NCBI GenBank assembly: GCA_937895305.1
Contig: CALAXS010000026.1
Span: forward strand, 1 to 15,761
Reading direction: 5' to 3'
Source: an uncultured bacterium
Lineage (GTDB): Bacteria > Hydrogenedentota > Hydrogenedentia > Hydrogenedentales > JAEUWI01
DNA length: 15,761 bases
Shown here: positions 1-7,955 of the stretch, in pieces
How the letters are laid out: every line of letters starts with the position of its first letter
Position numbering within the stretch: the first letter of the stretch is position 1
Notes under the pieces: generated by a model
The model's database searches: none
Told to the model about the DNA's origin: nothing
What the model saw: only the letters and a program-made list of their open reading frames with translations
Made by a program: the position numbers and the translations under genes

Positions 1-670
1 CAAAATCCAGGTAAGCCCCACCGTCTTCGCCACGATTAATTTCGAAAAAACGCAATTTCTCCGTCACCCCTTCATGATTTAGCGGTATAAACCGTGCACA
101 AAAGCCCCAGTCATTTCCCCACTCTTCCACCTTGAAGAGTAAGCGGTTCGTGCCCTTCTTCAGCAGCATAGGAACATAGTCATCGTCCAGTTGCAACGGC
201 CGTGCCCGGGGAACATCGAAGATGCGTTCACCATTGAGCCATACCCGACACCCATCATTACTGCCCAGCGCGAGGACGGCAGCCTGCTCTGTGTCGGACT
301 CAAATTCGGTATAGGCATAAGCCAGCACATGCTCCGCGGTACTCACCACAGTGTTGAGGTCGATGATATCTTTGGGTGCGCTGTGGGCCTTCCAGACCAT
401 CTGTCCACCAGGATAGACCACCGTGTCTCCGGCCTTGGGACGTACGCCCCCTTCCGCGCCCTGGGCCTCGAGGTAGTTGACCCCGAAGCCACGGAGGTGT
501 GCAAAATCCTGTGGCATCAGTTCCGGGGTGGGTAGTGTGACGGGACCAGCAATGAGCCAATCCCGAATATAGGTAGACGAGGGTTCGTTGGCCTGCGCAT
601 TGGTTGTACCGAAAAGAAGAACACAGCCCATAAACAGTGTGGGTATGACAAAACAAAACTTGCTGGACAT
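1..670 (-). CDS. Secreted protein with jelly-roll-like domain (partial, 3' end outside window)
   Basis: An open frame of 223 codons runs from an ATG at 670 to the window edge without a stop, so only the N-terminal part is visible. The ATG follows GGAGGGA at a 7-nt spacing. Residues 1-27 look like a signal peptide: a lone Lys, a hydrophobic stretch, then Ala-Gln-Ala before Asn28. Cys16 lies in F-M-G-C, which is a poor lipobox, so I favour signal peptidase I. The mature part begins with a W-L-I-A-G-P segment. It ends with V-W-L-N-G-E-R-I-F and later G-T-N-R-L-L-F-K-V-E, a pattern I know from galactose-binding-like beta-sandwich domains in secreted proteins and glycoside hydrolases. The catalytic or other C-terminal part is not visible, so the function is unknown. 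The protein is probably periplasmic or extracellular. Confidence 0.75.
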   Translation of the reverse strand, partial: MSSKFCFVIPTLFMGCVLLFGTTNAQANEPSSTYIRDWLIAGPVTLPTPELMPQDFAHLRGFGVNYLEAQGAEGGVRPKAGDTVVYPGGQMVWKAHSAPKDIIDLNTVVSTAEHVLAYAYTEFESDTEQAAVLALGSNDGCRVWLNGERIFDVPRARPLQLDDDYVPMLLKKGTNRLLFKVEEWGNDWGFCARFIPLNHEGVTEKLRFFEINRGEDGGAYLDF

Positions 671-730
671 AACGATTCCCTCCGAGGTTATAAAGGCATC
701 ATAACAAGGAAGGGGCGGAGGGGGAAACTT

Positions 731-759
731 AACGCAGAGGCGCAGAGAACGCAGAGAGG
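731..759. repeat. Short tandem repeat of ACGCAGAG-type units
   Basis: Three near-identical units lie side by side: AACGCAGAG at 731-739, GCGCAGAG at 740-747 and AACGCAGAG at 748-756, followed by AGG. From general knowledge, this AACGCAGAG-rich string is a common dispersed intergenic repeat in diverse bacterial genomes. Only this copy is visible here. Confidence 0.6.
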
Positions 760-815
760 AAAACTGGCAGTGGGAAGAAGCAGGCAAGAAGCCCCATTGT
801 TTTCGACTCCTGTCA

Positions 816-835
816 ATTCCCGCGCAGACGGGAAT
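816..835. repeat. Palindromic intergenic repeat (ATTCCCG / CGGGAAT)
   Basis: ATTCCCG at 816-822 and CGGGAAT at 829-835 form a perfect 7-bp stem around a 6-nt loop. The string resembles the REP-like palindromes (attcccgc...gcgggaat) that are scattered between genes in many bacteria. No U-run follows on either strand, so it is not a plain intrinsic terminator. Confidence 0.6.
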
Positions 836-913
836 CTCCGCGTTTACCCTCCCATCTCAAGTCGGGACCAAAAACATCGCAATCGCGGTCCAAGGCTTCT
901 GTCTTCCGGAGCA

Positions 914-941
914 GAGGCCGTAGCACGGCAGGCAATAGGGA
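914..941. repeat. 28-nt dispersed repeat, copy 1
   Basis: This 28-nt string, beginning GAGGCCGTAG, matches 11433-11460 in the same orientation with two mismatches (C/T at position 11 and A/G at position 17 of the repeat). The core CCGTAGCACGG is itself nearly palindromic. Two copies about 10.5 kb apart, both in gene-free repeat-rich stretches, mark it as a dispersed family. Confidence 0.7.
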
Positions 942-1007
942 ACGATGTGAATTAATTCAGACTGAAAGACTACACTCCGACTGGAAGCCGGGATACCGTT
1001 GGGGAGA

Positions 1008-1044
1008 CCCCTGCTTTCGCAGGGGTGACACCCGTAGCACGGGT
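1008..1044. repeat. Two adjacent hairpins downstream of guaA
   Basis: CCCCTGC (1008-1014) and GCAGGGG (1019-1025) pair around a TTTC loop. ACCCGT (1030-1035) and ACGGGT (1039-1044) pair around a 3-nt loop. They lie 35-70 bases past the guaA stop on the - strand and could slow or protect the 3' end of the guaBA mRNA. Neither is followed by a U-run, and their sequence looks like dispersed palindromic repeats, so I list them as repeats rather than as a terminator. Confidence 0.55.
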
Positions 1045-1078
1045 CTGCATTAAGAAGCAGAGCAGCCGCCACTTCCCG

Positions 1079-2626
1079 CTATTCCCACTCAATAGTTCCG
1101 GGCGGCTTGGAAGTCACATCGTAGAGTACCCGGTTAATGTGTTGCACTTCGTTGCAGATGCGATTCGAGACCCGCTGCAACACTTCCGGTGGGAAGCGAA
1201 ACCAGTCGGCGGTCATGGCATCTTCCGACGTCACAGCGCGCAATGAACACACTTCCTCGTAGGTACGTCCATCGCCCTGTACCCCTACCGAGCGTACCGG
1301 CAACAGGCAGACCAGCGCCTGCCAAATATCGTTATAGAGCCCCGCACTAACAATCTCCTCAATGAAGATCTCATCCGCATCCTGCAAGGTCGCCAGGCGT
1401 TCCCGCGTAATCTCGCCAATGCAACGCACACCCAGTCCCGGTCCGGGGAAAGGATGACGGCCCACAACTTCTTCCGGCAGCCCCAGTTCACGGCCCAGAT
1501 CACGCACCTCATCCTTAAACAACTCGCGCAACGGCTCCAGCAACTTCATGTTCATTTTTTCCGGCAGGCCGCCTACATTGTGGTGACTTTTGATGGTCAC
1601 CGAAGGGCCACCCGTGGCACTCACCGACTCAATCACATCCGGGTACAAGGTGCCCTGCGCGAGGAAGTCCATGTGCCCAAGCCGTGTCGCTTCTTCTTCA
1701 AAGACTACTACAAAAAGATTGCCGATGATCTTGCGCTTCGCTTCCGGCTCCGACACCCCCGCCAACGCATCGATAAAACGATCCTCCGCATCAATATAAT
1801 TCAGCTTGATATGAAAATTGTCCCGGAAAACCTCCTGCACCATTACATCTTCACCCTTACGCAACAAACCATTATTCACAAACATACACGTAAGCTGATC
1901 ACCGATAGCCTTATGAATCAATACGGCAGCAACACTCGAATCCACACCACCACTGAGACCACAGAGGACTTGTTTGTCGCCCACCTGCTCGCGGATTTCC
2001 TTCACTGCGAGGTCCACATAATTACCCATGGTCCAGGAGTTCATACAGCCACAGATGTTGTGCACGAAATTTGCCAGGATACGCTTGCCCTCCGGCGTAT
2101 GCACCACCTCCGGATGAAACTGGACACCGTAGAAATGACGCGCGGCATTTGCAATCGCCGCATAAGGCGAATTTTCTGTACGACCGATAGACTCAAAGCC
2201 ATCGGGTAATACCGTAATACGATCCCCGTGACTCATCCAGACCTGGGTGTGTTCTTCCACCTGGTCCAGGAAACCTGTGCCATCATAATGTTCCAGATGG
2301 GCAACACCATACTCACGGTCGTCCGATGCCTCCACCGTGCCCCCCAGCATATCCGCCAGCAACTGCACCCCGTAGCAAATTCCCAAAATAGGTACGCCCA
2401 GATCAAAGACCTGCAGATCCGGCTTGGGTGCATCATCAAGATGCACACTTGCAGGACCACCACTAAAGATAATCCCTGCCGGGTCCAGCGCCTTCAGATC
2501 GTCATAGCTGATATTGAACGGTACAATGAGGCTATATACATTTGCATCACGCACACGCCGTGCGATGAGCTTGCTGTATTGCGCACCAAAATCGAGAACA
2601 ACTATGGGACGTCCGATTCCTTGCAT
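1079..2626 (-). CDS. guaA: GMP synthase (glutamine-hydrolysing)
   Basis: Cytoplasmic enzyme that amidates XMP to GMP using glutamine and ATP, the last step of GMP synthesis. The 515-residue product has the normal length and domain order. The class I glutamine amidotransferase comes first, with nucleophile Cys84 in GICYG and His171/Glu173 in QFHPE. The ATP pyrophosphatase follows, with the P-loop SGGVDSS at 225-231. The dimerisation domain is last and ends in the family-typical KPPGTIEWE. I chose the ATG at 2626 because GAGAGGAAAG precedes it. An in-frame ATG at 2653 would add 9 residues but has AGGGG touching it, with no proper spacing. It lies 30 bases after guaB, the enzyme for the preceding step, so the two are very likely one operon. 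All catalytic motifs are intact. Confidence 0.97.
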   Translation of the reverse strand: MQGIGRPIVVLDFGAQYSKLIARRVRDANVYSLIVPFNISYDDLKALDPAGIIFSGGPASVHLDDAPKPDLQVFDLGVPILGICYGVQLLADMLGGTVEASDDREYGVAHLEHYDGTGFLDQVEEHTQVWMSHGDRITVLPDGFESIGRTENSPYAAIANAARHFYGVQFHPEVVHTPEGKRILANFVHNICGCMNSWTMGNYVDLAVKEIREQVGDKQVLCGLSGGVDSSVAAVLIHKAIGDQLTCMFVNNGLLRKGEDVMVQEVFRDNFHIKLNYIDAEDRFIDALAGVSEPEAKRKIIGNLFVVVFEEEATRLGHMDFLAQGTLYPDVIESVSATGGPSVTIKSHHNVGGLPEKMNMKLLEPLRELFKDEVRDLGRELGLPEEVVGRHPFPGPGLGVRCIGEITRERLATLQDADEIFIEEIVSAGLYNDIWQALVCLLPVRSVGVQGDGRTYEEVCSLRAVTSEDAMTADWFRFPPEVLQRVSNRICNEVQHINRVLYDVTSKPPGTIEWE

Positions 2627-2656
2627 AAGTCTTTCCTCTCCCGGAGGCTGCATCCC

Positions 2657-4129
2657 CTAATGGGGAATCTGATAATTCGGGGCGTCTTCCGTTATCGTTA
2701 CATCATGGGGATGACTCTCGCGAAGTCCCGAAGCTGTGATACGGATAAATGTGGGTTTCGTGCGCATGGTGGCAATGTCCGGACAACCGCAATAGCCCAT
2801 GGCAGCCCGCAGCCCGCCAGTCAACTGGTGAACAAAATCGGGCAGGTTACCCCGATAGGGGACTCGCGCTTCAATGCCTTCAGGTACCAGCTTATGGGGT
2901 TCTTCATCAAACTGCATGTAGCGGGCTTTACTGCCCTCTTGCATGGCCTTGATAGAACCCATACCCCGCACGACCTTGTAGGTACGGCCTTCGTACAAGA
3001 CCTTCTCGCCCGGACTCTGTTCCGTACCCGCAAAGAGGCTGCCAATCATGCAGCAGCTCGCACCGCCGGCAATGGCTTTCGCAATATCGCCTGAATACTT
3101 AATCCCGCCATCGGCAATCACCGGAATACCCGCAGCTTTACACGCATCCGCCACATCCATCACCGCTGTTAATTGGGGCACACCTACACCTGCTACGACG
3201 CGTGTCGTACAAATCGAACCGGGACCCACACCGACCTTCACCCCATCGACCCCCGCAGCAATCAAATGCTCCGCGCCCTCCCTCGTCACAATATTCCCTG
3301 CAATGATGTCGGTATCAGGACAGACCGCCTTAATCAAGCGCACCGTCTCTGCCACCATCACATGCTGCCCATGGGCACTGTCCACCACCAGCAAGTCCAC
3401 CCCCGCATCCACCAGCATCTCTGCGCGTTTCACTTCGTCCGGTCCTGCACCCACTGCGGCACCCACACGGAGACGACCCCGATCGTCCACACAACTATTC
3501 GGGAAATCCTTCTCCTTCTTAATATCTTTGATGGTCAAGAGACCAATGAGCTTGCCGTCGTCATCCGTAATGGGCAGCTTCTCAATACGATGCTTGTGGA
3601 GCAGTTTTTTTGCATCTTCCTGCGATGTGCCCGCCTTCACCGTCACCAGCCTGTCCTGCGGTGTCATCATGGTATGAATAGCGATGGAGTAATCCTCTAC
3701 AAAGCGCAAATCACGATTCGTCAGGATACCCACCAACACGCCATTCTTGTCCGTAATGGGTACGCCCGAAACATGATAGCGTGCCATGAGGTCTTCCGCA
3801 TCCTGCACACTCTGGTCCGGTCGCAGCGTAAAAGGATCCGTAATGATGCCCGACTGGGACCGTTTCACCCGGTCCACCTCCAGTGCCTGCGCCTCCATAC
3901 TGAGGTTCTTGTGGATAATTCCGAGGCCACCTTCGCGGGCCAGTGAAATGGCCATACGCGCCTCTGTCACCGTATCCATAGCTGCACTGAGCAGCGGGAT
4001 TTTCAGTTCGATATTACGCGACGCACGAGTCGTCAGATCCACATCGCGGGGGAGGATCTCTGACTTGGCAGGACAGAGCAAAACATCATCAAAAGATAAG
4101 CCTAATCGGATACGATCTTCAATACTCAT
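2657..4129 (-). CDS. guaB: IMP dehydrogenase
   Basis: Cytoplasmic NAD-dependent enzyme that oxidises IMP to XMP, the rate-limiting step towards guanine nucleotides. The 490-residue product is full length. The (beta/alpha)8 barrel begins at LSFDDVLL (11-18) and is interrupted by a CBS-domain pair at roughly residues 95-205. Catalytic Cys307 lies in GPGSICTTR, and the mobile flap near PEGIEARVPYRG is present. I chose the ATG at 4129 because GCGAGG precedes it and the protein then starts like other family members. Upstream starts at 4153 (ATG) and 4162 (TTG) lack a ribosome binding site. A sigma70-type promoter lies at 4202-4230, giving a leader of about 66 nt. It is the first gene of a guaB-guaA operon. 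Confidence 0.97.
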   Translation of the reverse strand: MSIEDRIRLGLSFDDVLLCPAKSEILPRDVDLTTRASRNIELKIPLLSAAMDTVTEARMAISLAREGGLGIIHKNLSMEAQALEVDRVKRSQSGIITDPFTLRPDQSVQDAEDLMARYHVSGVPITDKNGVLVGILTNRDLRFVEDYSIAIHTMMTPQDRLVTVKAGTSQEDAKKLLHKHRIEKLPITDDDGKLIGLLTIKDIKKEKDFPNSCVDDRGRLRVGAAVGAGPDEVKRAEMLVDAGVDLLVVDSAHGQHVMVAETVRLIKAVCPDTDIIAGNIVTREGAEHLIAAGVDGVKVGVGPGSICTTRVVAGVGVPQLTAVMDVADACKAAGIPVIADGGIKYSGDIAKAIAGGASCCMIGSLFAGTEQSPGEKVLYEGRTYKVVRGMGSIKAMQEGSKARYMQFDEEPHKLVPEGIEARVPYRGNLPDFVHQLTGGLRAAMGYCGCPDIATMRTKPTFIRITASGLRESHPHDVTITEDAPNYQIPH

Positions 4130-4169
4130 TGCACCTCGCAGAATGGGGTTCATAGTAGCCAACCCGAAA

Positions 4170-4196
4170 TCCCGAAGGCGAAACTATCCTTCGGGA
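4170..4196 (-). promoter_or_regulatory. Stem-loop at the predicted 5' end of the guaB mRNA
   Basis: TCCCGAAGG (4170-4178) and CCTTCGGGA (4188-4196) are perfect 9-bp inverted repeats around a 9-nt loop. The predicted transcription start from the TATACT box is near 4195, so the hairpin would be almost the first thing transcribed. Such 5'-terminal stems can stabilise mRNA. No U-run follows, so it does not look like an attenuator by itself. Confidence 0.6.
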
Positions 4197-4201
4197 ATAA
4201 G

Positions 4202-4230
4202 AGTATAAAGACCAGAGGCGACAAATGCAA
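4202..4230 (-). promoter_or_regulatory. Predicted sigma70 promoter of guaBA
   Basis: Read on the - strand, TATACT (4207-4202) is a 5/6 match to the -10 box. TTGCAT (4230-4225) stands 17 nt upstream as a weak -35 that keeps the TTG. It lies 73 bases upstream of the guaB start and inside the gap after the TPR gene, where a promoter for the housekeeping operon is expected. Confidence 0.55.
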
Positions 4231-4280
4231 GATTTTGCCCCATTTCAGGGCCTATTCAGCACCTTTCAGACCCCCCAAAC

Positions 4281-4307
4281 TATTAAAAGGGCAACAACTA
4301 AATTGCC
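4281..4307 (-). terminator. Weak candidate terminator after the TPR gene
   Basis: On the - strand GGCAA (4307-4303) and TTGCC (4294-4290) can pair in a 5-bp stem around 8 nt, followed by CTTTTAATA. It lies 17 bases past the stop of the TPR gene. The stem is short and the T-run has only four T, so termination may be partial. Confidence 0.3.
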
Positions 4308-4323
4308 AACCCCCCCAGGCGCA

Positions 4324-5097
4324 TTATTGCAAGCGGGTGCTTCCCGCCAACGCCCGTTCCCAGGCCCCCATCGTCGCTGCCAGGCGACCGTCATCCACCT
4401 GCGGCACCGCCCCCCCATACAAACGACCGCCCCCCCATAACCACGCATCAAAAACAGCTGCTGCCTCAGTGTACTTGCCCGACTCCACCAGATGCCGACC
4501 CCACAACGCCCCCGCAGCACTCCCCGGCAACAGCTTAGCGCCCTCCGCCAGATACGCCCCATACCCCGCCACATCGTCCTTCCGCTTCGCCATGCGCGCC
4601 CGCGCCTCCAGCATATCCACCTGCGCCACCACATTCCCAGCCGCCAACGCCGTCGCTTCCCACGCCCCAACGACCCCCGCAACCTCCTCAAAACGCTCCA
4701 ACCCCTCCAGCGCCAAGACCCACGGACGGTAGGCACCGATACGCGGATAGGGTTCGCGGGCTGCGGAAACGAGGTGGGGGAGAGCCACCCCAAAACGACC
4801 CGCCTCCACCAGCAACGTCCCCAGATGCTCCTCCACCGCCGCACGATTCTGCGCACCCTCAAAACGCGTATGCTCCAGTGCGAATTCATACTGCGTAATG
4901 GCCTCCTCCACATCCCCCGCCAGGCGCATGTTATTGCCAATGTCCCGCTCCAGCTCGCCCACGCTATGGGTCAACGTGTCAATACGCGGGGCCAGTGGCT
5001 GCCTGTAAACGAAAAATGCAAAGGCAATGACAACGACCAGTGCCAGTACTAAAACAAATTTAAAATTCCCTTTCTCGGGCGTCATATCCCTACTCAT
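4324..5097 (-). CDS. Membrane-anchored TPR protein of the polysaccharide operon
   Basis: A 257-residue protein with one hydrophobic segment at about residues 13-31 (FKFVLVLALVVVIAFAFF). A soluble part follows with TPR-like helical repeats; G-D-V-E-E-A-I-T-Q-Y-E-F-A-L-E near residues 61-75 is a typical TPR helix. It is probably anchored in the inner membrane with the repeats outside the cytoplasm. I chose the ATG at 5097 because a very strong GGAGGAGGTGG stands upstream, inside the end of the ligase gene. The two genes overlap by 8 bases, implying translational coupling, and the ligase has its own TPR tail. I infer a scaffold or partner for the ligase/polymerase. The last quarter of the gene has three G7 runs on the coding strand. 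The exact function is unknown. Confidence 0.75.
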   Translation of the reverse strand: MSRDMTPEKGNFKFVLVLALVVVIAFAFFVYRQPLAPRIDTLTHSVGELERDIGNNMRLAGDVEEAITQYEFALEHTRFEGAQNRAAVEEHLGTLLVEAGRFGVALPHLVSAAREPYPRIGAYRPWVLALEGLERFEEVAGVVGAWEATALAAGNVVAQVDMLEARARMAKRKDDVAGYGAYLAEGAKLLPGSAAGALWGRHLVESGKYTEAAAVFDAWLWGGGRLYGGAVPQVDDGRLAATMGAWERALAGSTRLQ

Positions 5098-7948
5098 TCG
5101 TTACCACCTCCTCCATTTGCCCCTGCTCCACATCCTCCATCAAAGCAACAATATCACCATAGTGTTTTGAAGAACCCGGCACCGTTCGCAACAATCCACT
5201 CAACTCAAACCGGGCCTCTGCATAGCGCTGCTCATCCATCAGCCTTTCCGCAAAATTAAGCTGAACCTCAACATTCCGCGGGTTCAATTCCTTCGCGGTT
5301 AAAGCCCATTCCATCGCGCCTTCAGCATCACACAGGCCCTTTGCGCACCAGGATAAATTCAACGCCGTTCGCCAGCGATCATGCTCAGGCAAGGTTCTAT
5401 ACGCTCGTTCCAACAGCGCCCACGCACGTCCATCTTTATCCGCACTCAACAATAAATCACCCACGATGCCAGCGCGATAGGCCGAATAATATTCATTGCC
5501 CACATCCAAACCAGCAAGCGCCACTACAGCAGGTGGGAGGGAGGCTTCCCCTTCTGCATCCAGTTGCCCTATCCGCTCTTTCACCCACACCATCACGGCA
5601 TCCTCATCCAACAATGCCACCGCTTCGCCCCATAAGGCCAGCTCATCAGGATGGCGCACAACGCTTTGCCCTAAAATCTCCAGGGCGACGGCAGGTGCAT
5701 CATAAGCACGAATTAATTCTCTGCTCAAAGATGGGCCATGTATAGATGCCAGTGAGACCGTCGAATCATCAGTATCAATCGTCATGTTTTCCAGCAACAA
5801 CTGAGCATAGGCCGGCTCATGGGGAAGTTCCTCAGCATGCATATCCAAGAAGGTCCAGGCCATACGATGTAACGGGTCGACTCGAACGGTCTGCAGAAAA
5901 TCAATCCGCTGCCATCCCTTCCAATCCTTTGGATAGACCATTTCCTGTGCAAGACCCCGGTGAAACAACCGGTCCGAACGATTCGCAGGGCTGTAATGTA
6001 AGGCACGGGTCAACGCACCCACAGCATTATAATCCATTGGGTGGTGGATAGAGGGCGTGTTTACTGCACCCTGTATTTGTGCCTTACCAAGATCCTCTAA
6101 ATATTGGGGCGTATGCCGTAATTGAAACGCAATATGTGTTAATAAATGCTCCAGCCATGATTCACCATAATGGGTTTTTTTCTTAACCCGCATAAGCGCA
6201 CCTTGCACTGCAGCGTCGAGTGTTTTTAGATCTCTGGGGGCCAGTGCCAATGCCTGCGAAGTCAGTTCATGAGCCACATCATGTTTTCCCTGCATGGTGG
6301 CTAAATGGGCCAAGCCATTCCAGCCGCGCACGTCCCAGGGCTGCAACATACGCCCATCCGCATAGGCCTCCTGCGCTGTGACCAAGGCCGTGCGACTGGT
6401 CCGATTCTCCGCCAGGAATTCCATCGCCCCCGTAGCCTGTTGAAAAGCGCGTTCCGCCAGAAAATGTTGCGTCGACAATACCGCCCCACCCATCCCCATA
6501 ACCAGCGCAAGAACAGCGACGATGCGTGATACATATAGTGTCGTTCGTTTTGCTCCATACAGGGTTGCCACCATTCCTAGCACAACAAAGAACAAGGCAC
6601 CCGATACCGGAACACGCAAGGGAAAACCAAAGAGGCCGTCCACCACAAACCCGACAATCATTAAGACCAACAACAAAGCAAAACGCGATTCATTCCGCTC
6701 CGGCTTAGATTGATAATGATAATACCCCTTCAGTCCAATCAGCACCGCAATGACCAACAACAGCACAAAAGCCAGCAACCCCAGCAAACCCGCCTCCACA
6801 GCGGTCTCCAGCAAATCATTATGAACATGCCCATTGTGCTTGCCTGTCAGGCCATACCAGAGCGATTCAAATTCGGTCCAATGACCTGGTGTCGTTTTCC
6901 CATACCGTCCCGGACCAATACCCAAGACAGGTCGTTCCGTAATCATACGCGATGCATTGTCATAGCCATTGAGCCGTAGCAACAGCGAACTGTCCATTTT
7001 GGAATCCGGGATTATCCCATTGCTGAACGCCATTACGCCAGCCCCTGCACCCAGACCTGCCAGTAGCATCAATACGATAACCGTAAGCAATGCTTTTCGT
7101 TTCGGCAACATTCCAAATCGTTTCACCACCTGCACAATAACAAGTAATCCCACCATACCCACAACCGCCAGTGCAGCACTGCGCATTCCAGTCATATACA
7201 AGTGCGCTAGCATCGTTGCCAGTGGAAGCCATGCCCATCGTTTTCCAATTGAAATCAGATAAATTGCTACAGGAATGCACAGTAGTAAGGCATGGCCCGC
7301 GAAGTTGGGATTGGCAAAAGTAGACGGCAGGTTCTTGTATTCCAGCGTATCCTTGATAGACCAGGGGAACGGGTCCCAACCGAAATGCTGTGCGAAGCCA
7401 TAGCAATTCGTCGCCATCATCACCAACAGCAACACACCAAAAAATCGATGCTGTTGCTTTTCTTCTCTAAAGGCCTGGGTGATGGCACATAAAATCACCC
7501 ACCCCGATATCCATGGGGCTAATGAAGAGATGCTTTGTAGAATATGCCAAAGCTTGGTTTCGGGGGCATGCATAACAAATAAAGAAGTAATTGCATCACC
7601 TGCCCCGCCACTGAAAACATCGCTCCAAAGCACATGATCAACCCGACTCAAATACTCCAATGGACTATGTATCCACCCTGCGACCATGTGTACCGCGATC
7701 CACACCAACGCTAGCAGCGGTATCCCCCCCGCATTGATCCATCGGCCCTTCCAGCAATGCCGCGCCAACAGTACCCCGCACACCCCAGCAGCCCAGCCAG
7801 TGAACATATACTTAATCGGCCCTGCCGGATCCCCGGTATACGCCGTCAGCCCCAGCACCAACCCCACCAGCCACAGCAAGAGCACCCCGCGAATCAAGCG
7901 CAGGGGGAGACTGTTTTCATCGACAGGTACTGTGGAAGAATCCGTCAT
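5090..7948 (-). CDS. O-antigen ligase/polymerase (Wzy/WaaL-type) with C-terminal TPR region
   Basis: A 952-residue integral inner-membrane protein. About a dozen hydrophobic segments fill residues 15-490. They carry the marks of the Wzy_C/WaaL family: STFANPNFAGH at 209-219, RPVLGIGPGRY at 339-349, and HVHNDLLETAVEAGLLG at 374-390 in the large periplasmic loop. Residues from about 500 to the end are soluble and look like TPR repeats. The family transfers or polymerises lipid-linked glycan at the periplasmic face; whether this member is a ligase or a polymerase cannot be told from sequence. The ATG at 7948 follows the heparinase-like gene by 7 bases, with GGCGAG just upstream, so it sits mid-operon. 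At 952 residues it is about twice the length of an ordinary ligase because of the TPR tail. Confidence 0.88.
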   Translation of the reverse strand: MTDSSTVPVDENSLPLRLIRGVLLLWLVGLVLGLTAYTGDPAGPIKYMFTGWAAGVCGVLLARHCWKGRWINAGGIPLLALVWIAVHMVAGWIHSPLEYLSRVDHVLWSDVFSGGAGDAITSLFVMHAPETKLWHILQSISSLAPWISGWVILCAITQAFREEKQQHRFFGVLLLVMMATNCYGFAQHFGWDPFPWSIKDTLEYKNLPSTFANPNFAGHALLLCIPVAIYLISIGKRWAWLPLATMLAHLYMTGMRSAALAVVGMVGLLVIVQVVKRFGMLPKRKALLTVIVLMLLAGLGAGAGVMAFSNGIIPDSKMDSSLLLRLNGYDNASRMITERPVLGIGPGRYGKTTPGHWTEFESLWYGLTGKHNGHVHNDLLETAVEAGLLGLLAFVLLLVIAVLIGLKGYYHYQSKPERNESRFALLLVLMIVGFVVDGLFGFPLRVPVSGALFFVVLGMVATLYGAKRTTLYVSRIVAVLALVMGMGGAVLSTQHFLAERAFQQATGAMEFLAENRTSRTALVTAQEAYADGRMLQPWDVRGWNGLAHLATMQGKHDVAHELTSQALALAPRDLKTLDAAVQGALMRVKKKTHYGESWLEHLLTHIAFQLRHTPQYLEDLGKAQIQGAVNTPSIHHPMDYNAVGALTRALHYSPANRSDRLFHRGLAQEMVYPKDWKGWQRIDFLQTVRVDPLHRMAWTFLDMHAEELPHEPAYAQLLLENMTIDTDDSTVSLASIHGPSLSRELIRAYDAPAVALEILGQSVVRHPDELALWGEAVALLDEDAVMVWVKERIGQLDAEGEASLPPAVVALAGLDVGNEYYSAYRAGIVGDLLLSADKDGRAWALLERAYRTLPEHDRWRTALNLSWCAKGLCDAEGAMEWALTAKELNPRNVEVQLNFAERLMDEQRYAEARFELSGLLRTVPGSSKHYGDIVALMEDVEQGQMEEVVTNE

Positions 7949-7955
7949 AACTCGC

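Larger units (their letters stand above)
671..1078. other. Gene-free repeat-rich stretch between guaA and the secreted-protein gene
   Basis: I see no convincing gene in these 408 bases. The short open frames here lack ribosome binding sites and resemble nothing I know. The stretch holds at least four kinds of short repeat or palindrome, listed separately. The 60 bases next to 670 must hold the leader of the secreted-protein gene. A TATGAT on the - strand could be its -10 box, but I find no matching -35. Confidence 0.6.

Noticed and set aside
1..670. Secreted protein as a lipoprotein
   Set aside because: Cys16 is preceded by F-M-G, a poor lipobox, and a better signal peptidase I site, Ala-Gln-Ala, follows at 25-27.
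731..759. CRISPR-like or microsatellite array at the ACGCAGAG units
   Set aside because: There are only three 8-9 nt units without spacers. It fits a known type of dispersed intergenic repeat, not an array.
1008..1044. Hairpins behind guaA as an intrinsic terminator
   Set aside because: Stems are good but no U-run follows on the - strand, and the sequences look like dispersed repeats.
2627..2653. Upstream ATG adding 9 residues to GuaA
   Set aside because: AGGGG touches the ATG without spacing, while the ATG at 2626 has GAGAGGAAAG at proper distance and matches the usual GuaA start.
1454..3946. Several long + strand frames (for example 1454-2209, 2228-3094, 3173-3946) across guaA and guaB
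   Set aside because: They are the antisense of guaA and guaB, and their His/Thr/Arg-rich products match no known protein.
4130..4200. Purine riboswitch in front of guaB
   Set aside because: The predicted leader is about 66 nt and shows one simple hairpin, with no three-way junction or conserved loop-loop sequences.
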